Assembly: GCF_003002025.1 (NCBI RefSeq)
Contig: NZ_PVZB01000011.1
Location: 124,001 to 188,000 of the forward strand
DNA: 64,000 bases
Source: Paraburkholderia sp. BL25I1N1
GTDB lineage: Bacteria > Pseudomonadota > Gammaproteobacteria > Burkholderiales > Burkholderiaceae
Direction of reading: 5' to 3'
Positions 34,507 to 43,489 of the stretch are shown piece after piece (the first letter of the stretch is position 1; each line of letters opens with the position of its first letter). Both the position numbers and the translations under genes were made by a program. Below the pieces are notes generated by a model. It did not search any database, had not been told where the DNA came from, and worked only from the letters and a program-made list of their open reading frames with translations.

Positions 34507-35094
34507 TCAAAGATCGAAAAATACGGTTTCCTTAGCGCCTTGCATGTGGATGTCGAAACGGTAAACGTTCGCCACATTCGGCTCGCGGCGCGCGATCAGC
34601 GTATCGCGCCGGTCCGCTGGAACCGCTGCCAGCACGGGGTCTTTCTCGTTTGCCGCCGCTTCGTCCTCGAAATAGATGCGGGTGAACGTGTGCAACAACA
34701 TGCCGCGCATGGTGAGGATCACGTTCAGGTGCGGCGCTTCATCCGGACTGGCGCGGCCCGGTTTCACCGTTTCCACGATGAAGCGATTGTGCGGATCCGT
34801 TCCGGTGCCCACGCGGGCGAAACCGCGAAAGCCGGTCTTCAGGATTTCCTCACGCGACTCCGGGAAGTGCCCATTCGCGTCCACCTGGGAGGCTTCGAGC
34901 ATGGCGTCGCCAATGATCTTGCCGTCGCCATCGAACACCTGACCGACGATCGTGATGTGTTCGCCGGCCGCTTCGCGATCAGCCAGAACCGGCGTGAACA
35001 GGCTCTTGAAGTCGAAATCGTATTGCTGCGGACATAGACCGTACGCGAAGTAAGGCCCAACCGTTTGCGAAGGCGTTTGCTTGAGAGTGGTCAT
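34507..35094 (-). CDS. pcaG: Protocatechuate 3,4-dioxygenase alpha subunit
   Basis: PcaG (195 residues) pairs with PcaH to open protocatechuate between the hydroxyls, giving beta-carboxy-cis,cis-muconate in the beta-ketoadipate pathway. It has the intradiol dioxygenase beta sandwich, starting TPSQTVGPYFAYGLCPQ, with GQVFDGDGKIIGDAMLEASQVDANG and VETVKPGRASPDEAPHLNVILTMRGM. Alpha subunits lack functional iron ligands and shape the active site. Only three bases separate it from pcaH, so the two are co-transcribed. The rest of the pca pathway is not in the window. Confidence 0.95.
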   Translation of the reverse strand: MTTLKQTPSQTVGPYFAYGLCPQQYDFDFKSLFTPVLADREAAGEHITIVGQVFDGDGKIIGDAMLEASQVDANGHFPESREEILKTGFRGFARVGTGTDPHNRFIVETVKPGRASPDEAPHLNVILTMRGMLLHTFTRIYFEDEAAANEKDPVLAAVPADRRDTLIARREPNVANVYRFDIHMQGAKETVFFDL

Positions 35095-35097
35095 GGC

Positions 35098-35802
35098 TTA
35101 GCGCTCCATCGGAGTTTCGTTACGGCCGCGCAGCACGATGTCGAAGTCGTAGCCGAGCGCATAGGCCTCTTGCGTGGTGTCCAGCGAGAAATCGGCGATC
35201 AGGCGGTCACGGGCGTGCTCCGGCGTGCCCTGGAAGATCGGGTCGAACGCCAGCAGCGGATCGCCGGGAAAGTACATCTGCGTGACGAGGCGCGAGCCGA
35301 AATGGTCGCCGAAGAGCGAGAAGTGGATATGGTTCGGACGCCACGCGTTCGGATGGTTGCCCCACGGATACGCGCCCGGCTTGATCGTCAGGAAACGGTA
35401 GCGGCCTTCGTTGTCCGTGATGCAGCGGCCCGCGCCGAGGAAATTCGGGTCGAGCGGCGCGTCGTGCTGATCGGCCTTGTGGACATAGCGGCCGGCGGCG
35501 TTGGCTTGCCAGATTTCGACCAGCGTATTGCGCACCGGGCGGTTGCCTTCGTCGAGCACACGGCCCGTCACGATGATGCGTTCGCCAAGCGGTTCGCCGT
35601 TGCGCACGGCGTTACGCGTCAGGTCGTGATCGAGCGCGCCGAGGTCGTCGCTGCCGTAGACCGGCACGCGCTGGTCGCGCAGCTTTTCCTTCAGCGGAAT
35701 CAGCGGACGCGTCGGGCCGCGTTTGACCGACGAACCATAGCCGGGGTAGACGTAAGCGGGATGCGACGTAAAGTCACGCGCGCTGAGAAAGGAATCGTCC
35801 AT
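35098..35802 (-). CDS. pcaH: Protocatechuate 3,4-dioxygenase beta subunit
   Basis: PcaH (234 residues) carries the non-haem Fe(III) of protocatechuate 3,4-dioxygenase. Family features include HPAYVYPGYGSSVKRGPTRPL near residue 14, VLDEGNRPVRNTLVEIWQANAAGRY in the core, and the metal-site region HPNAWRPNHIHFSLFG, followed by VTQMYFPGD (about 145-185). It contains the Tyr and His residues expected to ligate iron. The start follows a GGAGACACTG region, and the operon is divergent from pcaQ with paired palindromes between. Confidence 0.96.
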   Translation of the reverse strand: MDDSFLSARDFTSHPAYVYPGYGSSVKRGPTRPLIPLKEKLRDQRVPVYGSDDLGALDHDLTRNAVRNGEPLGERIIVTGRVLDEGNRPVRNTLVEIWQANAAGRYVHKADQHDAPLDPNFLGAGRCITDNEGRYRFLTIKPGAYPWGNHPNAWRPNHIHFSLFGDHFGSRLVTQMYFPGDPLLAFDPIFQGTPEHARDRLIADFSLDTTQEAYALGYDFDIVLRGRNETPMER

Positions 35803-35854
35803 CAGTGTCTCCTTCGAGGAATTGTGAGATACGGCGTTATGGAAAGACTTTATC

Positions 35855-35869
35855 TAACCTAAGAGGTTA
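35855..35869. promoter_or_regulatory. Candidate PcaQ operator 1
   Basis: TAACCT-AAG-AGGTTA is a perfect 15-bp palindrome in the pcaH-pcaQ divergent spacer. It resembles the reported PcaQ recognition pattern (ATAACC with GGTTAA in inverted orientation). Confidence 0.6.
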
Positions 35870-35897
35870 TGCAAAATGACGTTTTCGCTCGTTTCGT

Positions 35898-35912
35898 ATA
35901 ACCTGTCGTTAT
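35898..35912. promoter_or_regulatory. Candidate PcaQ operator 2, overlapping the pcaQ start codon
   Basis: ATAAC-CTGTC-GTTAT is a perfect inverted repeat whose last bases overlap the pcaQ ATG at 35911. Its centre is 43 bases (about four helical turns) from operator 1, so cooperative binding or autorepression is plausible. Confidence 0.5.
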
Positions 35913-36894
35913 GCAACGCAGTCTCGCGGACAGCCGCGTCAAATTCCGTCACCTCCAATGCTTTCTGGCCGTTGCGCAGTTCGGCAGCGTCCAGCGGGCG
36001 GCCGACAGCCTCTCGATCACCCAGCCCGCGGTCTCCAAGACCGTTGCCGAGCTCGAGGCGATTCTCGGCGTGAAGCTGTTCGAGCGCGGGCGCCACGGTG
36101 CCGTGCCGACCCGCGAGGGGCAGCTTTTCATGCCGCACGCGAGCGCCTGCGTTAGCGCGCTGCGCCAAGGTGTGGATTTGCTGGCGCGTGCGGAAGGCGC
36201 GGCCGCGGCCACGCTGGAAATCGGCATTCTGCCGACCGTCGCGGCGGCGTTGATGCCGCCGGTGCTGAAGCAGTTCGCCACGCTGTGGCCGCGCGTGATC
36301 GTGCGCCTTGCGACCGGCGCCAACCCCGAATTGCTCGAGCGCCTGAAAGCGGGCACGATCGAATTTGCGATCGGGCGGCTGGCCGATCCCGAGCGCATGG
36401 TCGGGCTCAGTTTCGAGCAGTTGTTCAGCGAGCCGTTGATCGCGGTGGTCCGCGCCGGGCATCCGTTGGCAGCGGGCGCGGGGTTGCCGGCCACGTCGCT
36501 CGAGGACTTTCCGGTTGTGTTGCCGCCGTTCGGCACATTGATCCGGCAATCGGCGGACAGTCTATTGAGCGCGTGGGGCGTGCCGCCGTTGTCGGCGTTC
36601 ATCGAGGTATTGTCGGTTTCGACGGGCCGCGCGTTGACGCTGGAGAACGGCGCGGTGTGGTTCGTTCCCCTGAGCGCGGTCGAATACGAACTGGCGCACG
36701 GCATACTGGTACGTTTGCCATTGCCCTTCGCCGGCACCGGCGAGCCGGTCGGATTGATCCGGCGCTCGGACACGCAGCCGTCGCCGGTAGGACGGGCGTT
36801 TATCGAGGCGGTGCGTGAGGTCGCGCAACAGCGCATGGCGTCGAGTGCGGACAAGGCAACAGGAAAGAGGGCGCAGAAGCGGAGCCGCAAATAG
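35911..36894 (+). CDS. pcaQ: LysR-type regulator of protocatechuate genes (PcaQ)
   Basis: A 327-residue LysR-type activator. The N-terminal winged HTH starts VKFRHLQCFLAVAQFGSVQRAADSLSITQPAVSKTV (about 10-45), and the effector domain covers about 95-305. It is divergent from pcaHG and its N-terminal sequence matches PcaQ proteins, which respond to beta-carboxy-cis,cis-muconate or related metabolites. The C-terminus ends in a Lys/Arg-rich tail (KATGKRAQKRSRK). The start codon overlaps a palindrome, so its own expression may be autoregulated. Confidence 0.9.
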   Translation: MQRSLADSRVKFRHLQCFLAVAQFGSVQRAADSLSITQPAVSKTVAELEAILGVKLFERGRHGAVPTREGQLFMPHASACVSALRQGVDLLARAEGAAAATLEIGILPTVAAALMPPVLKQFATLWPRVIVRLATGANPELLERLKAGTIEFAIGRLADPERMVGLSFEQLFSEPLIAVVRAGHPLAAGAGLPATSLEDFPVVLPPFGTLIRQSADSLLSAWGVPPLSAFIEVLSVSTGRALTLENGAVWFVPLSAVEYELAHGILVRLPLPFAGTGEPVGLIRRSDTQPSPVGRAFIEAVREVAQQRMASSADKATGKRAQKRSRK

Positions 36895-37144
36895 GGCGCT
36901 TCACACTCGATCGTGAAGGTCGGGTAGCGCGACGCGTGCGGCGGCGCCGTCGTGTGAACCATCCGGTACAAAATGAAGGTTGCGAACGCCCTGCTACCCG
37001 GTGTACAAACACGGTGCGAAAGCCGTCGCGGGCCGCGATGCCGCGGCACACCACGCATGCAGTGTCTCACTGCGGATGTGGCGGCGGCTGCACCGACACC
37101 AGAAACAGTGCGAACCGCGTCGAAAGACTGTAAAGGAGATTGCC

Positions 37145-38278
37145 ATGCCCAGCGACTTGCCCACTCCAGACGCCGCGCTGCGCGCCGTCGCGGCGCCTGA
37201 GCATAACCCGCTCGGCACTGCCGGCCTCGAATTCGTGGAATTCGCCGCGCGTGATCCGCAGGCGCTCGGTGAAACCTTCACCAAGCTCGGCTTCAAAGCG
37301 ATTGCGCGGCATATCAGCAAAGACGTCACGCTCTATCGTCAGGGCGAGATGCAGTTCCTGATCAACGCCGAGCCGGACTCGTTCGCCGCGCGTTATGCCG
37401 AGGAGTACGGCGCGGGCATCTGTGCGATCGGCATTCGCGTGGCGGACGCGCAGCGCGCCTTCGACCGCGCGATCGAACTCGGCGCATGGGCGTTCGAAGG
37501 TGAGAAGATCGGCACGGGCGAGTTGCTGATTCCGGCCATTCAGGGCATCGGCGACTCGCATATCTATTTCGTCGACCGTTGGCGCGGGCGCGGCGGCCAG
37601 CGTGGCGGACTCGGCGACATTTCGATCTTCGACATCGACTTTCGGCCCATCGAAATCGACACGGCGCATGCCGACTTGAGTCATGCGGGCCACGGCCTCG
37701 TCGCCGTGGATCACCTGACGCAAACGGTCGGTGAAGGCCGGATGCAGGAGTGGCTCGACTTCTATCGCGACCTGCTCAACTTCCGCGAGATTCACGAGTT
37801 GCACGCCAACTGGCATGTATCGGCGGAATCGCGCGTGATGGTGTCGCCGTGCGGCGCGATTCGCGTGCCCTTGTACGAGGAAGGCACGAGCCGGACCAAC
37901 CTGATGCACGAGTATTTGCCGGACCATCCGGGCGAAGGCGTGCAGCATATCGCCCTCGCCACCGACGATATTTTCGCCTGCGTCGAGCAGTTGCTTGCGA
38001 ACGGTGTCGAATTCGTCGAGCCGCCGCCGCGGTACTACGATCAGCTCGACGCGCGTCTGCCGGGTCATGGGCTCGATGTCGCACGGCTCAAGCGCACCCA
38101 CGTGCTGGTGGACGGCGAAATCGGCGCGGACGGTGTGCCGCTGCTGTTTTTCCAGACTTTCGTGCGGCGCCGTGCCGGCGAAATATTCTTCGAGATCGTG
38201 CAGCGCCAAGGTCATCACGGCTTTGGCGAGGGCAATCTAAGCGCACTGGCCAAAGCGCGGGAACAAGCCGGCGCTTAA
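37145..38278 (+). CDS. hppD: 4-hydroxyphenylpyruvate dioxygenase
   Basis: HPPD (377 residues) turns 4-hydroxyphenylpyruvate into homogentisate with O2 and Fe(II) in tyrosine catabolism. It has two vicinal-oxygen-chelate domains. The iron ligands are His in VAVDHLTQTV (about 188), His in GVQHIALATDDI (about 266) and Glu in EIFFEIVQRQGHHGFGEGN (about 344). ATG 37145 follows AAGGAG and gives the usual length; upstream in-frame codons lack similarity. Homogentisate dioxygenase genes are not in the window. The neighbouring pca genes suggest an aromatic-catabolic region. Confidence 0.95.
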   Translation: MPSDLPTPDAALRAVAAPEHNPLGTAGLEFVEFAARDPQALGETFTKLGFKAIARHISKDVTLYRQGEMQFLINAEPDSFAARYAEEYGAGICAIGIRVADAQRAFDRAIELGAWAFEGEKIGTGELLIPAIQGIGDSHIYFVDRWRGRGGQRGGLGDISIFDIDFRPIEIDTAHADLSHAGHGLVAVDHLTQTVGEGRMQEWLDFYRDLLNFREIHELHANWHVSAESRVMVSPCGAIRVPLYEEGTSRTNLMHEYLPDHPGEGVQHIALATDDIFACVEQLLANGVEFVEPPPRYYDQLDARLPGHGLDVARLKRTHVLVDGEIGADGVPLLFFQTFVRRRAGEIFFEIVQRQGHHGFGEGNLSALAKAREQAGA

Positions 38279-38297
38279 GGCTTGGAGTGACGCGGGC

Positions 38298-39230
38298 TCA
38301 AGCGGAATCGGGAGGGCCGCCCACCAGGGGATTCACCGCGCTGTAGGCCGCGGCCTCGTGCAACAGCCACTCGCGAAAACTCGCCAGCGGCTTGCCGTGA
38401 CTCAACTCGGTCGGATAGACGAGGTAGTACGCGGAGTCGGCGAGGGCGGGCGCATCGAGCGGAATCACGAGCCCGAGCTGATCGAGTTGCGCATCGACGA
38501 AAAAGCGCGGCACCAGCGCAATCCCGAGACCGGCCGCGGCCGCGCTGATCAGCATGGTGTGGAGTTCGTAGCGCACGCCCTGCATGGCCCGGTTGTCGTC
38601 GACGCCCACGCTCGCGAGCCATGACGCCCAGCCGTCCGGCCGGGTGGTGGAATGCAGCAGCGGATAGTCCAACAGATCGGCGGCGCTTTGAACGGGCCGC
38701 TTCAGCAGACTCGCCGCGCACACCGGCACGACTTCTTCGCTGAACAGGAAATCCGCCGACGTGCCCGGCCATGTAGGCTTGCCGTAGTGAATCGCGGCCT
38801 CGAAATGGGTCTCGGCGAACGGGAACGTGCCGGTTCGAACGCCCATGTTCACGCGCACGTCGGGATACTGCGCGTTGAATGCCGCGAGCCGCGGAATCAG
38901 CCATTGCGATGCGAAAGTCGGCAGAACCGCCAGTTCCAGATAACCGCCGCCGCTGCCGTGCGCGATGATGGACAGCGTGTCGCGATCGAGTTGCTCCAGC
39001 GAGCGCCGCACCTGCGCGCTATACACCTTGCCCGCCTTCGTCAGCACGACCCGCTGTTTGACGCGTACGAACAGCCGCACGCCAAGATTGCTCTCCAGCG
39101 TATTGATCTGTCGCGACACCGCGCTCTCGGTGAGAAAGAGTTCGCGCGCCGCGTGCGTGAAGCTCTCATGCCGCGCGGCGGCTTCGAAAGCGAGCAGCGC
39201 GCCCATGTTGGGGATCTTGAACTTTCGCAC
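38298..39230 (-). CDS. LysR-type regulator, GcvA-like
   Basis: A 310-residue LysR-type regulator. The HTH runs through NMGALLAFEAAARHESFTHAARELFLTESAVSRQINTLE (about 8-46), and the effector domain follows to the C-terminus. The N-terminal block FEAAARHESFTHAA is the pattern of GcvA-type regulators. It is divergent from the DUF1338/dehydrogenase pair with a 167-base spacer, so it most likely controls them. The co-inducer is unknown. Confidence 0.85.
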   Translation of the reverse strand: MRKFKIPNMGALLAFEAAARHESFTHAARELFLTESAVSRQINTLESNLGVRLFVRVKQRVVLTKAGKVYSAQVRRSLEQLDRDTLSIIAHGSGGGYLELAVLPTFASQWLIPRLAAFNAQYPDVRVNMGVRTGTFPFAETHFEAAIHYGKPTWPGTSADFLFSEEVVPVCAASLLKRPVQSAADLLDYPLLHSTTRPDGWASWLASVGVDDNRAMQGVRYELHTMLISAAAAGLGIALVPRFFVDAQLDQLGLVIPLDAPALADSAYYLVYPTELSHGKPLASFREWLLHEAAAYSAVNPLVGGPPDSA

Positions 39231-39397
39231 GTTGATTCCAAAAACGCATTAAGTGGCGATTTTATCTCGCTTTACGGCAAGCCCGGCGATTTGAATAATC
39301 ACGTCTTCGATTGTGCTGTCCGGCGCCTTGCGTCCGGCTCGGCAGGTCGGGTCAAACATGTGAATCAGCGCCCATCAGAGCTACGTAGAGAACCGCT

Positions 39398-40435
39398 ATG
39401 CGAGACACCAGGAATGCGAATGTCGAACAACTGCTGCTGAAATTGCTCGACGCCGAAAAAACCGCACGGCTCTTCGCGACGCTGAATCATCCGCGCATTC
39501 TGGACGAATGGGAGGACGGCATCGTCACGCGCGCCGAGCTTGCGCAGGCGATGAACATGGTGCTGTTCGAGGATCTGCTGGCGCGCTCGGCGAACGGCCG
39601 CCAGTACACTGAGGAGACGATCGCGGCGGGCGGCAGCGTGTACTTCGATCATGGCGCGTTGCGCACGGTGCGCTGGCCGCACAGCGGCGCGCTGCCGACG
39701 GGCGAAGCCGCGTTCGCGCGCATTCTTCGTCCGCTCGGCTTCAGCATCAAGGGCCGCTATCCGCTCGACCGACTCGGCATGACCGGCCGCGCGTGGGCGC
39801 ATGACGACGCGCCCGATGAAATCGCGCAGTTCTTCGTCAGCGAATTGCATCCCGAGCGGTTCTCGCCCGAGTTTCAACAGGCCGTGACCAACGTAATCGG
39901 CGCGTCGCGCGATCCGTTGACGCCGCGCGCCATCGGCCAGTTGTGGGAGCTCGAGCGCGACGGCGTGCTGCCGGTCGACGCGGCGCACGAATTGCTGCCG
40001 GTGATCGCCGGCGCGTTTGCGCGCCAGCACGACACGCCACGCGAAGCCGATTACGAAGTATTGTTGAACGAATCGGCGGAGATGGCGTGGATCGCCACGG
40101 AAGGCAACGCGTTCAACCATGCCACGGATCGCGTCGCGGATGTCTTTCAATTGTCCGACGACGAGAAGGCCAAAGGTCGTCCGATGAAACCGGAAGTGGA
40201 GCGCTCGCGTTCGGGACGCGTGTTTCAGACGGCGTATCGTGCCGACCGCGTGCAGCGCGAGTTTCGCGCGGCTGACGGCAGCGTCGTGACGCGCGAAGTG
40301 CCGGGCTCGTTCTACGAGTTCATCACGCGCAAGCGGACTTTCGATCAGGACGCGCGTCGTTGGGAAACGGACCTGCGTTTCGACGCGGGCAACGCACAGG
40401 GCATCTTCAAGATGACCGCGAGCCAGGCTGCCTGA
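39398..40435 (+). CDS. DUF1338 protein, probable 2-oxoadipate dioxygenase/decarboxylase
   Basis: A 345-residue DUF1338 protein. The characterised member HglS of Pseudomonas putida is an Fe(II) enzyme that converts 2-oxoadipate to D-2-hydroxyglutarate in D-lysine catabolism. This one has ILDEWEDGIVTRAELAQAMNMVLFEDLL at the N-terminus, the conserved metal-site segment VYFDHGALRTVRW (His about 85) and a C-terminal YEFITRKR core. It is shorter than HglS (about 460 residues), so it belongs to a smaller subfamily and the same reaction is inferred, not proved. The next gene is a D-2-hydroxyglutarate dehydrogenase-like enzyme, supporting the pathway. Confidence 0.78.
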   Translation: MRDTRNANVEQLLLKLLDAEKTARLFATLNHPRILDEWEDGIVTRAELAQAMNMVLFEDLLARSANGRQYTEETIAAGGSVYFDHGALRTVRWPHSGALPTGEAAFARILRPLGFSIKGRYPLDRLGMTGRAWAHDDAPDEIAQFFVSELHPERFSPEFQQAVTNVIGASRDPLTPRAIGQLWELERDGVLPVDAAHELLPVIAGAFARQHDTPREADYEVLLNESAEMAWIATEGNAFNHATDRVADVFQLSDDEKAKGRPMKPEVERSRSGRVFQTAYRADRVQREFRAADGSVVTREVPGSFYEFITRKRTFDQDARRWETDLRFDAGNAQGIFKMTASQAA

Positions 40436-40477
40436 GCGCGAAGCGGCGGCGCACAGGCACGAAAGACGGGGAGCGCA

Positions 40478-43477
40478 GTGGGAACGTCATTTGATGAGGA
40501 ACAGGGCGCGGGCGTCGACGAACTGCACGAAAACGGCATTAGCGCACTGAAGCGGGCGCCGCACGTGGCCACACCTTTCACCGGCACCGCGGCTGTTCTG
40601 CAGGCGCTCGACGCGGATTTGCGCAGCCATGTGCGCGGCGAAGTGCGCTTCGATCAGGGTTCAAAAGCGCTGTATGCGGCGGATGCGTCGAATTATCGGC
40701 AAGTGCCGCTCGCCGTCGTCGTGCCCGCGGATGTCGACGACCTGTTGGCCACGCTCGCCGCCTGCCGCCGCAACGACGTGCCGTTTCTCGCGCGTGGCGG
40801 CGGCACGTCGCAGAACGGGCAATGCGTCAACGTCGCGGTGGTCGCGGACGCGAGCAAGTATGTGAACCGTGTCGTGTCCGTCGATCCACTAGCGCGCGTC
40901 GCGATCGTCGAACCCGGCGTGGTCTGCGATACCTTGCGCGATGCCGCCGAACAGCACGGCCTCACCTTCGCACCCGATCCGGCGACGCACAGCCGCTGCA
41001 CGCTCGGCGGCATGATCGCCAACAACTCGTGCGGCGCGCATTCGGTGATGGCCGGCAAAACGGTCGAAAACGTCGAGGCGCTGGAAGTCGCGACCTTCGA
41101 CGGCGCGCGTTTCTGGGTCGGTCCAACCTCCGATCGGGAGCTCGAACGCATCATCGCCGAGGGCGGCCGTCAGGGTGAAATCTACGCCGCGCTGAAGCAG
41201 TTGCGCGATACCTACGCCGAGAAGATTCGCGCGAAATTCCCGCGGATCAAGCGGCGCGTGTCCGGCTTCAATCTCGACCAGCTGCTGCCGGAAAACGGCT
41301 TTAACGTCGCGCGCGCACTGGTCGGCACCGAAGGAACGTGTGCGCTCACCTTGCAGGCGAAAGTGCGCCTCGTGAAAAGTCCGGCGATGCGCGTGATCGT
41401 CGTGGTCGGCTTCACGGATATCTACACGGCAGCGGATGCCGTGCCGCATTTCATGCGCTGCGGGCCGATCGCCATCGAAGGACTGGACCGCGCGATCATT
41501 CGCGGTTTGCAGACGCGCGGCTTGAAGCAGGACGAGATCGCGTTGCTGCCTGAAGGCGATGCATGGGTCGTGCTCGAATTCGGCGCGGACACGCAAGCCG
41601 ACGTGATGCTTAAAGCGCGAGCCGCCGCCGCTTACTTTGCCTCGGGGGAAGCAGGGCCGAATGTGTCGGCGATGCTTGTCGAAGACCGGGCGTTGCAGGC
41701 CAAGGTCTGGTCGATCCGTGAGACGGGCGCGTCGGCGGTGGCGTTGTCGGTCGATACCGGCACGCCGGACCCGATTGTCGGCTGGGAAGATGCCGCGGTC
41801 GATCCGCTGCGTCTCGGCGATTATCTGCGCGCGTTCCAGGCGCTGGTGGATCGCTACGGTTACGAGACGAGTCTCTACGGCCATTTCGGCGATGGCTGCG
41901 TGCACGCGCGCATTACCTTCGATCTGCGCAGTGCGGAAGGCATCGCGACGTGGCGCAAGTTTCTGCGCGAAGCGGCTGAACTGGTCGTCGAATTCGGTGG
42001 ATCACTGTCGGGCGAACACGGCGATGGCCAGGCCAAGGCCGAGTTTCTGCCCATCATGTACGGCCCCGAATTGATGCAGGCGATGGAGCAGTTCAAGGCG
42101 ATCTGGGATCCGGCCAATCGTCTGAATCCGGGCAAAGTCGTGCACGCCTATCGCGCCGACGAAAACCTGCGCATGGGCCCCGCCTACAAGCCGGTCACGT
42201 TGCAAACCAGGCTGACGTTTGCGAGCCAGCAAGGTGACGGTTTTCAGCGCGAGATCGAGCGATGCATCGGCATGGGAAAATGCCGCTCGCTCGAAGGCGG
42301 CACGATGTGCCCGAGTTATCGCGCGACACGTGAAGAGAAGTACTCGACGCGGGGCCGCGCGCATCTGTTCTGGGAAATGCTGCAAGGCGACGTGATCGCC
42401 GACGGCTGGCAAAGCCGCGAGGTGAAGGAAGCGCTCGATACGTGCCTCGCATGCAAGGGCTGCAAATCCGATTGCCCGACGCATACGGACATGGCTTCCT
42501 ACAAGGCGGAATTTCTTTCGCATTACTACGAGACGAAGCGTCGGCCACGGCAGGCGCTGTTCATGGGACGCATCGGCGAATGGGCGCCGTGGGCGGCGCG
42601 TTTTCCACGTCTGACGAACTTCATGACGTCGGCGCCGGGTTTGTCTTCGATCGGCAAGTGGCTGGCCGGCGTGGCGCAAACGCGCGAACTGCCTCGTTTC
42701 GCGAATGCCACATACAGGCAGATCGCGCGACGTTCGCCGCAATCGGCGCGTGATGCCCACGGCGACGTGAAGAAAGTGATTCTGTGGGTCGATACATTCA
42801 ACGATCACTTCACGCCCGAGATCGCGCAGGCCGCCGCCGATGTCTTAAAGCAATTAGGCTGGCATGTCGTGTTGCCGAAGAACCGGTTGTGCTGTGGGCG
42901 TCCGCTGTATGACTTCGGCCTGCTCGAACGCGCACGCGAACTTCTCACGCACATTCTCGACGACCTCGCGGACGATATCGCCGCGGGCGTGCCGCTAGTC
43001 GGTCTCGAACCGGGCTGCTTGTCGGTGTTCAAGGACGAACTGCTGAAGCAATTGCCCGATCATGCATTGGCGAAGAAGCTGTCGGCGCAAACGTTCCTGT
43101 TCTCCGATTTCGTCGCGCGTCAGCCGTTCGATTGGCCGACGCTCGCCGCGGACGTGATCGTGCACGGACATTGCCATCAGAAGGCGCTGTTCGGCATGCA
43201 GGGCGATACCGCGCTGCTGAACAAGCTCGGCGTTAAATGGAAACTGCTCGATACAGGATGCTGCGGCATGGCGGGATCGTTCGGCTTCAACGCGGAGCAT
43301 CACGCACTCTCCACGAAGATTGGCGAAGACACGCTGTTTCCGGCGGTGCGTGCGGCGGCTGCGGAGACGATCGTATTGACCAACGGCTTCAGTTGCCGTG
43401 AACAGATCGAGCAGGGAACCGGACGTCACGCAATGCATATCGCGCAACTGGCGCAGCGGGCGTTGGCGGCGCGCTAA
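40478..43477 (+). CDS. FAD-linked oxidase/Fe-S protein, probable D-2-hydroxyglutarate dehydrogenase (YdiJ-like)
   Basis: A 999-residue fusion. An FAD-binding PCMH domain (about 75-260; FLARGGGTSQNGQCVN) and an FAD-oxidase C domain (to about 555) are followed by ferredoxin-type clusters CIGMGKC...CPSY and CLACKGCKSDCPT (about 590-670). Two CCG domains (CCGRPLYDFG and GCCGMAGSFGF) complete it. This is the YdiJ layout, a membrane-linked D-2-hydroxyglutarate dehydrogenase. It would oxidise the product of the preceding DUF1338 enzyme to 2-oxoglutarate. The GTG start is uncertain; 42 bases separate the genes, so they are probably one operon. Confidence 0.86.
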   Translation: MGTSFDEEQGAGVDELHENGISALKRAPHVATPFTGTAAVLQALDADLRSHVRGEVRFDQGSKALYAADASNYRQVPLAVVVPADVDDLLATLAACRRNDVPFLARGGGTSQNGQCVNVAVVADASKYVNRVVSVDPLARVAIVEPGVVCDTLRDAAEQHGLTFAPDPATHSRCTLGGMIANNSCGAHSVMAGKTVENVEALEVATFDGARFWVGPTSDRELERIIAEGGRQGEIYAALKQLRDTYAEKIRAKFPRIKRRVSGFNLDQLLPENGFNVARALVGTEGTCALTLQAKVRLVKSPAMRVIVVVGFTDIYTAADAVPHFMRCGPIAIEGLDRAIIRGLQTRGLKQDEIALLPEGDAWVVLEFGADTQADVMLKARAAAAYFASGEAGPNVSAMLVEDRALQAKVWSIRETGASAVALSVDTGTPDPIVGWEDAAVDPLRLGDYLRAFQALVDRYGYETSLYGHFGDGCVHARITFDLRSAEGIATWRKFLREAAELVVEFGGSLSGEHGDGQAKAEFLPIMYGPELMQAMEQFKAIWDPANRLNPGKVVHAYRADENLRMGPAYKPVTLQTRLTFASQQGDGFQREIERCIGMGKCRSLEGGTMCPSYRATREEKYSTRGRAHLFWEMLQGDVIADGWQSREVKEALDTCLACKGCKSDCPTHTDMASYKAEFLSHYYETKRRPRQALFMGRIGEWAPWAARFPRLTNFMTSAPGLSSIGKWLAGVAQTRELPRFANATYRQIARRSPQSARDAHGDVKKVILWVDTFNDHFTPEIAQAAADVLKQLGWHVVLPKNRLCCGRPLYDFGLLERARELLTHILDDLADDIAAGVPLVGLEPGCLSVFKDELLKQLPDHALAKKLSAQTFLFSDFVARQPFDWPTLAADVIVHGHCHQKALFGMQGDTALLNKLGVKWKLLDTGCCGMAGSFGFNAEHHALSTKIGEDTLFPAVRAAAAETIVLTNGFSCREQIEQGTGRHAMHIAQLAQRALAAR

Positions 43478-43489
43478 GCGCGCTTGCAT

